NCBI GenBank assembly: GCA_963920665.1
Contig: OY987268.1
Coordinates: forward strand, 20,648,501 to 20,712,500
Direction of reading: 5' to 3'
DNA: 64,000 nucleotides
DNA from: Straminergon stramineum
Lineage: Eukaryota; Streptophyta; Bryopsida; Hypnales; Calliergonaceae
The translations under genes and the position numbers were made by a program. The notes beneath the pieces were generated by a model. The model was not told where the DNA came from. It did no database searches and saw only the letters and a program-made list of their open reading frames with translations. How positions within the stretch are numbered: position 1 is the stretch's first letter; each line of letters begins with the position of its first letter. Of this stretch, positions 34,151 through 44,866 are shown in pieces.

Positions 34151-35832
34151 TTATTTTCTTCAAGAATAAATATGAAATACTTTTTCAATGAACTTTTTTA
34201 CATATATTCCCATCTTATGTCTTCAACATATTATGGAGAGTAAGAAGTTGTAAGATCTACACATTTTTATGTAAAAAAGTTTGAAAGATGACATTGAACC
34301 ATTTGGAAAGAATTGAAAATACTTCATTTTCAAATCCAAGCAACAAGATCTCACATTCGGTAAGGCTTCTTATTAGGAAATTTTAGGAGTATGTGCTCTA
34401 ACAAGTTAACTAAAGAATCTTATGGTTAAATTGTTAATGAATAAATAAAGATGAAGATTTTAACCTTGCTTGGGTTTGAGTACTTTGAAGCAATTTTGGG
34501 CCTAAAAACACCAAATTAAAATCCTTCAAGAGTTGATGTAAACAACATCTAGGAACGCAACACTAAGCTTCATTAAAACATGTTGGCAAAAAAGTCAATA
34601 AGTCTTAAATTTGATTAATATAGATAATCTATTTTTGAATTCATTTTGATTAAAAATCAAGTGCCAAAAAAATATGTAGTAATTTTTATTTTTATAATTT
34701 TGAAACTAGAAGTTTTTGTTCCACAAAGGCACCAACAAACCAACAATGAACCAAGGGTACAATTGGTAAGCTACTTAAGAATAACAATTTTATAAATTTT
34801 CAAAGAAAATTAATAAATATAATTGCCTATATAGTGGCTAGATTATGTAACATCTTGGAGACTATCCAACAAACCCACATACCAATGAAGCTATTTTGCA
34901 TCCAAATTTCATGCAATCAAAGCATAAAATTGGATTTTAGAAATAGGCTCCTTATTTATGTTGTCCAAGGAATTGACTAGTCTATGTTTTAATTTACACT
35001 ACCTTTGCCTCCAAATTATTTCATGGTTTGAAAAAACTAGTTAAAATAAGCTTAGATTTTGTCAAAAAGAAATAGTATTGTGAGCTTACAATCTGTGTTA
35101 TAATATTGTATACTAGCAGTTTGTATACCTTTACTATACCACTCTGTGAATAATTGTTATTTGCATGTTGGTTTTTTTCTAGTATAATTCCAATGTGAGC
35201 TTATTTTAACCAATGTCTGAAACTACAAAATTCTTTTGAAGTAGACAGAGTAATGAATTATGATATATTCAAAATTAGAGAATTGTAATACTTCTGGAGA
35301 CACTCAAAACACTAGTGGAAATATGACCACATATAGTCTAGGACAACAATAGCCTCAAGAAGAACCCAACTAGTCAAATTGGTGCTAATTTGGGATACTC
35401 TAGTGGGTCAATTCCATAGTGGCTACGCACACCAATGTTTCTACGTGACCAATGTAGCATCTTATAGCAAATGAGGACTGCTCTTGTTTGCACTTTTTGA
35501 CCGCATCTATCCTAGTAGGAGGGTAAGGAGGGTACTCTTAGGCAAAGTTGTTCCGATGCAACCTACAAATAACATTGTCACATATGGAATCCAAAGGCTC
35601 TAGATCACATCCGTTCCCTATACCAAATAGTGAAATTAGGTTGCCACACACTAATTTCTTGATGTTTGACACTGTATATAATTATTGTTTTTGTACAAGA
35701 ATGCACCACTTTTGAATTGAGTATTGTTCGGTTATTGGGACTTATGAACCTCCAAGTGTACAAATGGAAATATTTGTAGAGGTATCTATTGACTTTGATG
35801 ACTTGTAAAGTAACTTTCTTGGGGTAAGGCAA
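34151..35832. other. AT-rich non-coding stretch
   Basis: No gene recognised. About 35600-35828 shares pieces with about 28370-28430 (AAATAGTGAAATTAGG, ACTxATGAACCTCCA, GTAAAGTAACTTTCTTG), so it is another dispersed repeat, in which A2 is inserted. ORFs at 35605-35832 and 35742-35927 (minus) are not recognisable. Confidence 0.45.
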
Positions 35833-36773
35833 CCCCTAAAGGACCAAATGGTGTTTTTTGGCAACATAGCAATTTGGGGCAGCTCACTATGAATGAAATT
35901 TTTATTTTTTTTCTTTGACATTTTCACACAACATGTGCCTGAGGATTAGCTTGAAGGCCCAACAATTTTCATAACTTTTGAATACACGGTTAAAAAGTTA
36001 TTGTATGATATGTAGTTTTCATTGCTCAGCGGGCAGCCTGGGCAACAAAAAAAACTTCTTTAAAAATCACTTTTTTTAAAAATAAAAATTTGAAATTTAT
36101 TTTCTAGATTTCTATATACATGAAAAGATTTGAATTATTCCATTTCGATTTATGAGATGAAAGTTATGAAGAATTTTAGTTGTGGGTAGTTTGTGGGTAG
36201 TAATGGAATCTCTACTCTAAAATAAACTTTGAAGACCTTTATTTCACTCAATTTTTAATATGTTTGGAAAAAAAAATTTGGTGTGTAGATTGTTTATTAC
36301 AACATTATAACCATTGGGATTGGACTTTTTCAATTCCATAGATGAATTATTAACAATTTAGTATTTTGAATTATTCTCGACTTCTTTCTACTTACTAATT
36401 TTTTCCTATATGTTGTACAATTTCAAATGATCTGAAATTTTTCAAGCATGTAACTAACTTTCCTTGAAGAATTAATCCAAAGAGTTACAACCATTTGGGA
36501 CCTTTATTCACAATGATCTGGCCATGTGAAGTGCAGCTGCCCGGGTTTTTGCAGAGCCAAAAAATGGCTTTTTGTCATTTCAAATGCTCATATCTTGCAA
36601 TCCAAATGGTGGAAATCTCTGAAATTTTTTCTGAATCTTCCCAAACCAGCGTACTACAAGATCATACGGTTACATTTGTCCAAAAATGTATTTTGTCTAA
36701 AATTTAGTGCTTGTACTAAAAATGACAGTTTTGGAGCGTTTTTGGTGAAAACATAGTCAAATTCATTTAGGGG
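35833..36773 (+). mobile_element. Family A TTAA element, copy A2 (full length)
   Basis: 941 bp. Left end CCCCTAAAGGACCAAATGG, right end CATTTAGGGG, then TTAA 36774-36777. The left flank reads GCAA, a probable decay of TTAA. The two ORFs near 36495-36756 partly overlap in different frames and match no protein; the A3 copy has a similar frame at 43729-43959, most likely from shared ancestry of the DNA. Other copies: A1 33604, A3 43031, A4 25692 (reverse), A5 46960 (reverse), A6 46130. Confidence 0.75.
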
Positions 36774-36777
36774 TTAA

Positions 36778-37130
36778 ATCAATCTAATTTCCATTTCACT
36801 ATTTAATGTAGTTTGCTCCCATCTAGTCAGATGCATTTTTTGAACAATTTTCCCCCAATCATGGGTGGATATAAGTTCAACGTGCTGGTGTAAACATATA
36901 CAGGGAATTGTAACCTGTGCATGATGAAGAGTTTTCCACAAGAAATCCGGGGGCTAAGTTAATTGTCCACGGGACGATGTGCACCATATAAACCAAATCT
37001 AAGATTCTCAGGCTCCAGCGATGTGTACCGTACTTCCCAAAGAATACTTGAGTTTTATAGACCACCACAAATGATACCTCTAGTTTTCAACTGTAGAAGA
37101 ACTAAGACATGGCCGACTGAAATTCTCGAT
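36778..37130. other. Short non-coding stretch
   Basis: Contains the start of the plus ORF 36963-37307 and the minus ORF 36877-37068, neither recognisable. No repeat partner noticed. Confidence 0.4.
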
Positions 37131-37465
37131 CATGTGGCCCATAAAGTGCCCATCTATGAGCTGAAATTGAATTTTGGTGAGGTGAAACTTTTTGAAATAT
37201 CTTTTAGTAAATTTTCCTTGAAAGACAAGTGGAATTGGCATCTAACCCAAGTTGTTTCATATTTTTTTTGGAGCTTTGTGCAATTAGTTATGAATTTTTT
37301 AAGTTGAAATGGCATAGGGCTCTAAAACCGCCCACCTCTTCAGATGTGCATTGCTCAAACATTCCTGTAAAGATTTTTAAAAAAAAAGCAACATGTATGA
37401 AGAGTGTAAATTTGAGGAGTTATGCAGTTTTAGAGCCTAAGTAGATTTTGAGCCTCCTATGTTAG
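37131..37465 (+). mobile_element. Family S hairpin element, copy S3
   Basis: Aligns along its length with S1 (55031-55356) and S2 (60383-60711): CCCATAAAGTGCCCATCTA, GAAATTGAATTTTGGTGAGG, AATTTTCCTTGAAAGACAAG, GGCATCTAACCCAAGTTGTT, GGGCTCTAAAACCGCCCACC and a right end GAGCCTCCTATGTTAG. The hairpin loop arm on the right is decayed and the left terminus is poor. Confidence 0.65.
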
Positions 37466-37468
37466 AAA

Positions 37469-37770
37469 TAAGGTAAGGTATTTTAAAAGCGCCCTTGCTC
37501 TAAAAGCAAACTTTAACACTTAGGTACATTTTATTTTTTTCAATGTGTCAATTGATTACATTTCAGGAGGTGGTCGCTTTTAGTGACCATTGCATAAATT
37601 CAACTTTGAAACTAATTCCACAAAGATCTTTAAAATATGAAACAACTTGGACTACATGCTAATTCCATTTTTCTTCCTACGAAAATTTACTGAAAATTGT
37701 TTTGAGGAGTTTAGCTTCCCCCAAATGCAATAAACTCTGAAAAGGTAGTTTTTAAGAGCAGACTACCTTA
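37469..37770 (+). mobile_element. Family S-related element, copy S4, next to S3
   Basis: Left end TAAGGTAAGGTATTTTAAAA with GCGCCC; right end AAGAGCAGACTACCTTA. Inside, CAGGAGGTGGTCGCTTTTAG with TGACCATTG matches copy S5. It begins three bases after S3, so two members of the family sit back to back. Confidence 0.5.
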
Positions 37771-38100
37771 TACATAAAGCATATGTATGCCATTTCCTGA
37801 GATTGATGGATGAGGTGGCCAAGTGCATAATAATATTTGGTTTGTGTGAAATGAAATGTTGGGGTTAAACAGAGATGACATAATCAGCAATTGCACTCAA
37901 AATATTAAATTGGAGATTTTGTGCTTAATTCTGAAGTAATCCTTTGGATTGTGAGCTATAGGAACCCACCAAACTTCATCGATTTGTCATTTTATGATAT
38001 TATAGATTGACCCCATGTCAGACACCAGCATGTATTAGTTTAGGATGCTCCCATGCATAAGCTATAAAAGTAAATTAATTAATATCTATAAATGGAATAA
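37771..38100. other. Short non-coding stretch
   Basis: AT-rich. No gene or repeat ends recognised. Confidence 0.4.
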
Positions 38101-39370
38101 TCCTTGAAGGACCAAGTGACCATTCAACTTACACAAGAGATCTAGATAGTTAGGACATGTAGTCAATCTTGGTATGACGTTCATGAAATTTTGACACAAA
38201 GTGTGAACATGTACTCTCTTAGTGGGAATATCATTTTTCTCTGCTTTGGTGCCCAAATCAAAAGCTATGTTGTCCTAAATTTTTTAGGCAACCTAGTCAA
38301 CTTCAAGCATCATGTGCAAAACTCTTCCTATAATTTTGAAATTTAAGAGACGTGTAACTTACATGATGCAAGATGCAAATGTCAATAAAAAAACCATATA
38401 CAGTGTATAAATCTCACTCTAGGACAATTTGAAGTCTATTGGTCATGTCATGCAAGGTTGGAGAAAAAAAATTCTTCTATGGGCCACTTCAAGTCAAGAG
38501 GTTGTGGGATTGAGTGGCCAAACTTTGTTGAGAGTCTAAATAAATGGACAATAAAGGGACAAAAAAATCTAGGAATTGGAGCCTTTGGCCACCTATAGTG
38601 TGAAGCCTCCAAGGGCCAAGCCCAAGCCCAAAGTCCAAATCTATACCATTTGTTCAATTTCTATCCTTCTCTCTCTACATTAATCCATCCAATTTTTGAA
38701 ACCACACTCTACTAGTCAATTTTTCAAGCAAAAGATTAAAAAAACATGAGACAAGAGTCATAAACAGCTTTGAAAAAATAATCACAGCACATTCTCTCAT
38801 CATCAAACAAGGAATATGAAGGGTATAAATGGAATAAGAAGGTACAAGTAAAACATAACCAGGGCTTTCACAAAAGAATGAACATTCTACCTATGCCACT
38901 ACAAAACAATCCTTCTAGTCTAATCTCTTCGTTGAAATCTTGTTAGTTTTTGATTTTTTTTATGATGGTCTCTTGACTAGAGTTTGGGTCTCTATTTTTG
39001 GTCGATCCAAACTTTGATTGAGAGTCCATCACCATGTATGCATTTGGCTACCATGTAGGAAGGATGGAAGGTGATAGATTGTGTACTAAGCTTATGCGAC
39101 CTAGTGTGAAGGCTCGAGAGGGTGAAATCCTTGTTTCTTGAAATCTATTGTTGGAGATTAATGAATTGTCAACCTTCAATTGAAGTGTGAAGTGGCTTTA
39201 ACTTCAAATGTTATAAAATTTCAATCCTTGCAGTCAAAGTTTTTGAAATTTTTTCCGCACATTCCTATAGAACTCTAATACAAATTTGTATATTTGAATT
39301 TTGGAAAAAAAAATCTTTTTTTTGGTCTCATTGCCCTAAAAAGTAGCAATTTTCACAAGTCTAGTGCACC
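38101..39370 (+). mobile_element. Family D TTAA-type element, copy D2, with a 719-bp insertion
   Basis: Starts TCCTTGAAGGACCAAGTGAC and ends near GTGCACC followed by TCAA 39371-39374. The parts outside 38481-39199 match D1 (44259-44752): GTGGGAATATCATTTTTCTC, AAACTCTTCC, AAATCTCACTCTAGGA, TTCAATCCTTGCAGTCAAAG, ACAAATTTGTATATTTGAAT and CATTGCCCTAAAAAGTAGCA. It abuts C2 on the right. Confidence 0.6.
38481..39199. mobile_element. Insertion in D2 with GGGCCACTTCA / TGAAGTGGCTT ends
   Basis: 719 bp present in D2 and absent from D1, between ATTCTTCTAT and AACTTCAAATG. Inverted termini: GGGCCACTTCAAG on the left and GAAGTGGCTTT on the right. The GGGCCACTT start is shared with the 54714-55564 element. 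An internal GGCCACCTATAGTGTG lies at about 38587. Probably PIF/Harbinger-like by the ends; the target duplication is not clear (TAT or TAA). Minus ORF 38448-38657 is unrecognised. Confidence 0.5.
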
Positions 39371-40295
39371 TCAATCATGTAGGGGTGGTTTTCAAGGGAA
39401 ATTGTAAAAAATTGCCATTTTTTAGGGCATTGACTAAAATTAAAATAAAAAATCTGAAACTGCACAAAATTCTAGTATATTACTATGACAATGTGTTGGA
39501 AATTTTTCAGCCCATTTGACTACATTGAATGAAAGAATACAACTTTTGAAGTAATAAAATCTTTTTTCATTCTTACAGAATAGGGGCAAGAGATTTCATG
39601 CCCTCTCCGAGTAAATTTTTTTATCTTGTTGAATTTGTGTCTCTTCTCTATAGAATACTAAAACTTATTTGGTACACTCCTATAAAATTTCAAAAGAAAA
39701 TGTAGAATCTAGTTTGCAATGCAAGAAGGTTAAGTACACTAGCAATACACTAGTCATTTTTTGATGATTTCTTGTGCAATGTAGAATTTTTTTAATTTGA
39801 TATCCACACAAAGAAAAGTTAGAGACAAACTTTTGGAATATGTGGAAAAAATTTCAAGAACTTTGACTTGACATACCAATTGCAAGATAATAGGGCTCCA
39901 AGTTATAAGAAAATGTTTTTTTTTGAGATCACCCCGACATAGCTAACAAGATTTGACTCCTCTTAGAATTTGATTGAAGAACTAATTTAAAAATATATAT
40001 ATTATGCCGCCATATTTTATTAATTTCATACATGAAAATTTTCAAAAGTTGATGAGCGGTTTAGCAAAAGACACCCAAAAGATGCTTGAATTGTTTGAGG
40101 TGACCAAATGTTTTGGGACAACATAATTTTTCATCCAGATGTTCGATTATAATTTTTTTTTAATTACCATGAAGAGTGTGAATTTTCCCATCTAGTGTCA
40201 AAAAAATTTAAACATTCATTAAAAATTGACTTTGTACAATCCTGTCTAAGTTTTCAAGTGTCCATTAAACATACACTTAGTTTGTAAGGGGTTAA
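39371..40295 (+). mobile_element. Family C TTAA element, copy C2
   Basis: Matches C1: TTTTCAAGGGAAATTGTAAA, TTGCCATTTTTTAGGGCATT, AGCCCATTTGACTACATTGA, GGTTAAGTACACTAGCAATA, AAAGTTGATGAGCGGTTTAG, and a right end GTGTCCATTAAACATACACT followed by GGGG and TTAA 40292-40295. The left TTAA has decayed to TCAA (39371-39374). No coding potential. Confidence 0.65.
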
Positions 40296-42740
40296 AAGCC
40301 AAAAATACTAAAATAAATTATGTAGACCATCCAATCTTTTAGTTAAATGATACCTTATACATTTTTCAAATATTAACAAATACAACTGGAATTTAACCCT
40401 CAAGTGCTCAGCTATCTACATTGTAGATGATGAATTGAGTTTTCTCATATCAAATACTAGTACCTATAGCTGTTCAAAGTGCTTCCATGCATTGGACACA
40501 AAGATAAAAGTTAGAATAAAAGCAAGGTAAGTATTTGTACTTCAATTCATGCAATAAATATAAAAATAAAATAAAATATTAAAAGTAAAGCAATAAAGCA
40601 ATATAAAATGTAGAAAAAATATTAATGGTAAGATCTAGATGATATAAAATAGAAATAGACCTAAAATAGGTGAAAGGGCAATTTAGTAAATAATGGTCAT
40701 CATTGTAAGATTTTTGGAATTGAATTTTGTTTTTCTCAAGTGACAGTTGTGTTCAAAAATGTAATTGCCAAGTAACCCCAACAAGAGAAATCACATGCAA
40801 CAAAGAGAAGGCTATGAGGGTTTTGCAAATCCTATTTTTATTTGTAGCAACAAAGAGCAAACCACATTTGGAGTTGAAGACAATGAACTCTTCTATAATT
40901 GTCCCCTTTGACGATTTGTTCTCCCCACTTCTACTAGGTGCTTGTGATAAAAAAAAATATCATTCTTTGCTTACCGCCGCTTTGAGAACTGTGTGTGTTA
41001 TTTGTCTCACAAAAAACCATGGCTATGAAGCATGAGTAAAACAAGAGTCCCTTCACACAAGCTGCAATTTCAAGTGTATCACCCCCAACCCTTTGCTTAG
41101 CTAACAACAAACTAATGGCCATGGTAATACTAATTACTATCACTCCTTCCCTATCCCCCCTACAAGTGTGAATCTGGAATACAATAAAAAAATGAATAAT
41201 AAAACTTGAGACCATGAAGATGGAATTTGACAAAACACTCCCCCTCAATGTAGACAATTTCTACAAAATATCTCAAATAATCAAAGTAAGAGACTTCAAC
41301 AAACGTGCAATGTGAAAGAGACTTACTTGTTATCAAATTTGGGTTCTTCGCTACAACTACTCCCTCTTGACAAAGTTCAAGTATGGCCATGCCCTTAAAG
41401 TCTCTTGTCTTAGCCCATCAATGGGCAAAATTATTCTTGGCATATGTCTATGCCCAATAATTTCCAAAAGATAGAGCACCCAAATCTTGAAATTTGTACT
41501 TCTATGTTTCAATGGGTGAATCACTTAATGACTTGGAACCAACTCACCATAATGTTCCTCTAGAGTTGTGAAGACTTTGACATGGTTGAAAACCCCATTT
41601 AAATAGTCAAATGACCTTCTTCAAGAGGTTGTAAAAAAGAATATTGAACTTCTATTGTAGTTCAAGAGGCAACTAATCAATTAGTAAAATTCTCAACTCT
41701 ACAATCCCATTCTCGAAAATTGGTCAACAAAGCGGTTTCCGGCCATAACCCTAAGTGTCTTAACATGCACAATACCCAAGGGGGAAATTGGACTACATTG
41801 GCCCTCTTGCCCACCCATGGAACATGATAGGAGACCTATAGAGCTTCCTTACATATATTAGTAGGTAGGAACATTCACTGATACAACATAGAAAGTATTT
41901 TAATGTTCCCTCTACAATGTGGAATGTATTGATATTGGTCAAACTCATTCTCCTACTACTTCCATACTCACCGATAATGATTGGCGAAACTCTTCTTGTC
42001 TTCTACTCTGAGTAACAATACTTTTTATGCCCACTAGGCTTTACATGTACAATAAGTCTACCCACCTCGGTACAGTAGAAAACATGTTTGCGTAGACTAG
42101 AGAAATGACTAACAATTAGACCCACAAGAAGCTGTTCTTGTGGGTCTTCTTGTGGTCCATTCTGACTATGGTCTCATACGACCATATCTTATATTTATCA
42201 ATACCTGTATTACAAATTGTTGACTCTGCGGTATCATAAACTTAGTCAGCTGTGAGATTCATTGACGAGGCAATTAAAGATGAGCTGGATGTGGTGATTC
42301 CATACTTCAAAGTCTTCTCTGATATTCCATTTCATTTGTTAAAATTTTCATTTATTTTTTTAATCTTCTCTGATAAGTTATATGCAGTACCATTCAATGG
42401 CAGCAGAATTTTGGAGATTGAGCCAGTGTTTGCCAAACTGGCAATCAGTTATGCATTCGTTGATTTTGCCCATGGTTATGGATCCCTTTTTGTGACTTCC
42501 ATGTGCTTGCAGAAACAGAGTTTGTCCAAACTTGGAAAAGTAAGGACAGTAACATAGTACATTTCAAATTTTTGATGCTACCATGTTATTAAAATTTTTT
42601 TTAATGACAATGGCATAACTGCAGAAAAGATAGTTTTTCTTCTCACAAATGGAAGCTGTCTTTGCATTGGGTATTGGAGGCCACCCCTTTCCCATCACAC
42701 ACCCATTTCTGCCATAAGTTATAGACTATTTTTCTTTTTA
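40296..42740. other. Non-coding stretch with two unrecognised ORFs
   Basis: A lone left-end motif TTAACCCTCAAGTGCTCAGC lies at 40393-40412. ORF 40727-41035 (102 codons, plus) and the overlapping minus ORFs at 40934-41390 show no recognisable domain. About 42070-42180 holds AAGAAGCTGTTCTTGTGGGTCTTCTTG, partly self-repeating. See the separate entry for 42252-42557. The rest shows nothing I can support. Confidence 0.4.
42252..42557 (+). pseudogene. Protein-like ORF, possible beta-propeller fragment
   Basis: 101 codons. Two stretches look protein-like: RFIDEAIKDELDVVIPYFK and, after a hydrophobic AT-rich part, DKLYAVPFNGSRILEIEP followed by a segment with FAHGYGSLFVTSM. The latter recalls the repeat LYxxPxNxSxVLxIxP found in some algal and plant beta-propeller-like proteins. 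The match rests on one repeat only. No start context or splice signals settle it. Could be a captured or dead exon. Confidence 0.25.
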
Positions 42741-44010
42741 ATCAGGTAGTCAGGAGTGGTGATTAGTTATAGCACAGTTTCTAATGTAGTTGTGGCACAT
42801 TATGATTGGCTACAAGACTGTCAACATTGCAACCAGCCCTTGGTTGGAAATAGGAAAATCTATATGACCAATTTGGGTCAAACAAAATCTTGAGCTAAGA
42901 AATTCATCGTAATTATGTTTAGAGAAATAAAATTATGGAAAAATGTGGAATCCTTCCCAACTCTATTTCTATATACAAGAAAATTTCCCCACTTGAGAAT
43001 CCCATGCCCCATATATGCGTAATTGCTCAACCCTTAAAGGACCAAACGGTGTTTTTTTGGCAACATAGCAGTTTGAGGCAGCCCACTAAGAATGGAATTT
43101 ATAATTTTTTTCTTTGAAATTTTCACACAACATGAGCCCGAGGAGTAGCTTTAAGACCCAACAATTTTCATAACTTTTGAATACATGGATAAAAAGTTGT
43201 TGTATGACATGTTGTTTTCATTGCTTGGTGGGCAACCCGGGCAAAAAAAAAAACTTCTTTAAAAATCACTTTTTTTTTAAATAAAAATTTGAAATTTATT
43301 TTCCTGATCTTCATATACATGGAAAGCTTTGAATCATTCCATTTTGATTTATGAGATGAAAGTTATGAAGAGTTTTAGTTGTGGGTAGTTTGTGGATAGT
43401 AATGGAATCTCTACTCTAAAATAAACTATAAAGACCTTTATTTCACTCAATTTTTAATATTTTTGGAAAAAAATAAAAACGTGAAGTGTAGATTGTTTAT
43501 TACAACAATTTAACCATTTGGATTGGCATTTTTCAATTCCATAAATAAATTATTAACAATTTAGTATTTTGAATCATTCTCTACTTCTTTCAACTTACTA
43601 TTTTTTTCCTATATGTTGTACAATTCCAAATGATCTCAAATTTTTCAAGCATGTAGCCAACATGACTTGAAGAATGAATCCAAAGAGTTAAAACTATTTT
43701 GGACATTTTTTCATAATGATCTGACCTTTTGAAGTGCATCTGCCCGGATATTTGCAGGGCCAAAAAATGGCTTTTTGTCACTTCAAATGCTGATACCTTG
43801 CAATCCAAACGGTGGAAATTTCTGAAATTTTTTCCACATCTTCCCAAACCAGCTTACCACAGGATCATGTGGTTACATTTGTTCCAAAATGTGTTTTTTG
43901 TAAAATTGGGTACTTTTACTAGAGATGACAGTTTTGGAGCGTTTTTGGTGAAAACATAGTCAAATACCTTTAGGGGTTAAGTGTTTGGAAATTGGTCGTA
44001 TGCCTTATAT
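42741..44010 (+). mobile_element. Family E element, copy E3, split by family A copy A3
   Basis: Body matches E1 and E2: CATTATGATTGGCTACAAGA, AATAGGAAAATCTATATGAC, ACTCTATTTCTATATACAAG, then AATTGCTCAA. At exactly the place where E1 and E4 have a single TTAA and E2 is interrupted, A3 begins. After A3 the sequence resumes TTAAGTGTTTGGAAATTGG, comparable with TTAAGTAATCAGAAATGTG of E1. The outer ends of this copy are worn. Confidence 0.65.
43027..43980 (+). mobile_element. Family A TTAA element, copy A3 (full length, inserted in E3)
   Basis: Element 43031-43976 (946 bp) between TCAA 43027-43030 (decayed TTAA) and TTAA 43977-43980. Left end CCCTTAAAGGACCAAACG, right end CCTTTAGGGG. It aligns closely with A2 along the whole length, including GGGCAACCCGGGC, GAGATGAAAGTTATGAAGAG and TTTTGGTGAAAACATAGTCA. 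No transposase ORF. Confidence 0.75.
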
Positions 44011-44254
44011 TCACACCTCATTTAGAGGAAAGTATGACCTTGAGAGAATTAACTCCTAAAGGGCGGAACCTATGATTGTGTAGTCAAACTTGAAAATTCC
44101 TCACTTTGTATCTTCTAATTCTTTGTTATTTATGAGTGAATTTTTTTGGGTTTTATTTCATCAAAGATAAAGTCACATGTCTAAATATTTCATTTTGGTC
44201 ATCATTCACGTGGTCTACCTTTCCTTGACAATATATTTGATTGTCAATTTCTTT

Positions 44255-44756
44255 TTAACCACTAAAAGACCAAGTGAGTATTCAACGTGTCACCCCCTCT
44301 GTAGGAATATAATTTTTTTCCCAATCATGTGTCAAGATCAAAAATTCTGTTGTGAACTTTTGGGGCAGTCCGGGTAGCTTCAGGAGCATTTGCAAAACTC
44401 CACAGAACTCAATTTTTTTTAATTTGGCAAGTTTGAAATTTACATGGTACAAGTTGCAAATGTAAAGAAATAACCATGATAGTGTAAAAATCTCACTCTA
44501 AAAGGATTCAAGTCTTCTGGCCCTATCCGGCAAGGCGAAGAAAAAACTTTTCTTCAACTTCAAACATTATAATCTTTCAATCCATGCTGTGAAAGTTTCT
44601 AAGAAAATTTCCACATATACCCATACTAATCTAGTACAAATTTGTACACCTGAATTTTGAAAAAAAAAATTTATTTTCATTTTTTTCTCAATGCCCTAAA
44701 AAGTGGCATTTTTTTACAATTTCTGCTCAAATGTGCCTTAGCACTTCAAGAGTTGA
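44255..44756 (+). mobile_element. Family D TTAA-type element, copy D1
   Basis: TTAA 44255-44258, then 494 bp starting CCACTAAAAGACCAAGTGAG and ending TAGCACTTCAAGAG, followed by TTGA (decayed TTAA). Inverted termini roughly C(C/T)xxT(A/G)AAxxxC. It shows the uninterrupted form of D2. ORF 44177-44377 overlaps its left end without known domains. Confidence 0.6.
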
Positions 44757-44866
44757 AATATTTAGTGCAAAATTTCTTGGTTCAGAACAATAGGTATGAA
44801 ATTTAGTTTTCCCAACCCTTGGTCACCAATGTGAATACCATGAAAATCATTTGTCTGTGAAATTGC

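Noticed and set aside
36495..36756. ORFs in A2 that resemble the ORF at 43729-43959 in A3, as a conserved element protein
   Set aside because: The resemblance follows from the DNA similarity of the copies; the peptides are Lys/Phe-rich without domain, and the frame is not kept in A1, A4 and A5.
40727..41390. Overlapping plus and minus ORFs as a gene
   Set aside because: No domain, no splice or start context, and neither strand is convincing over the other.
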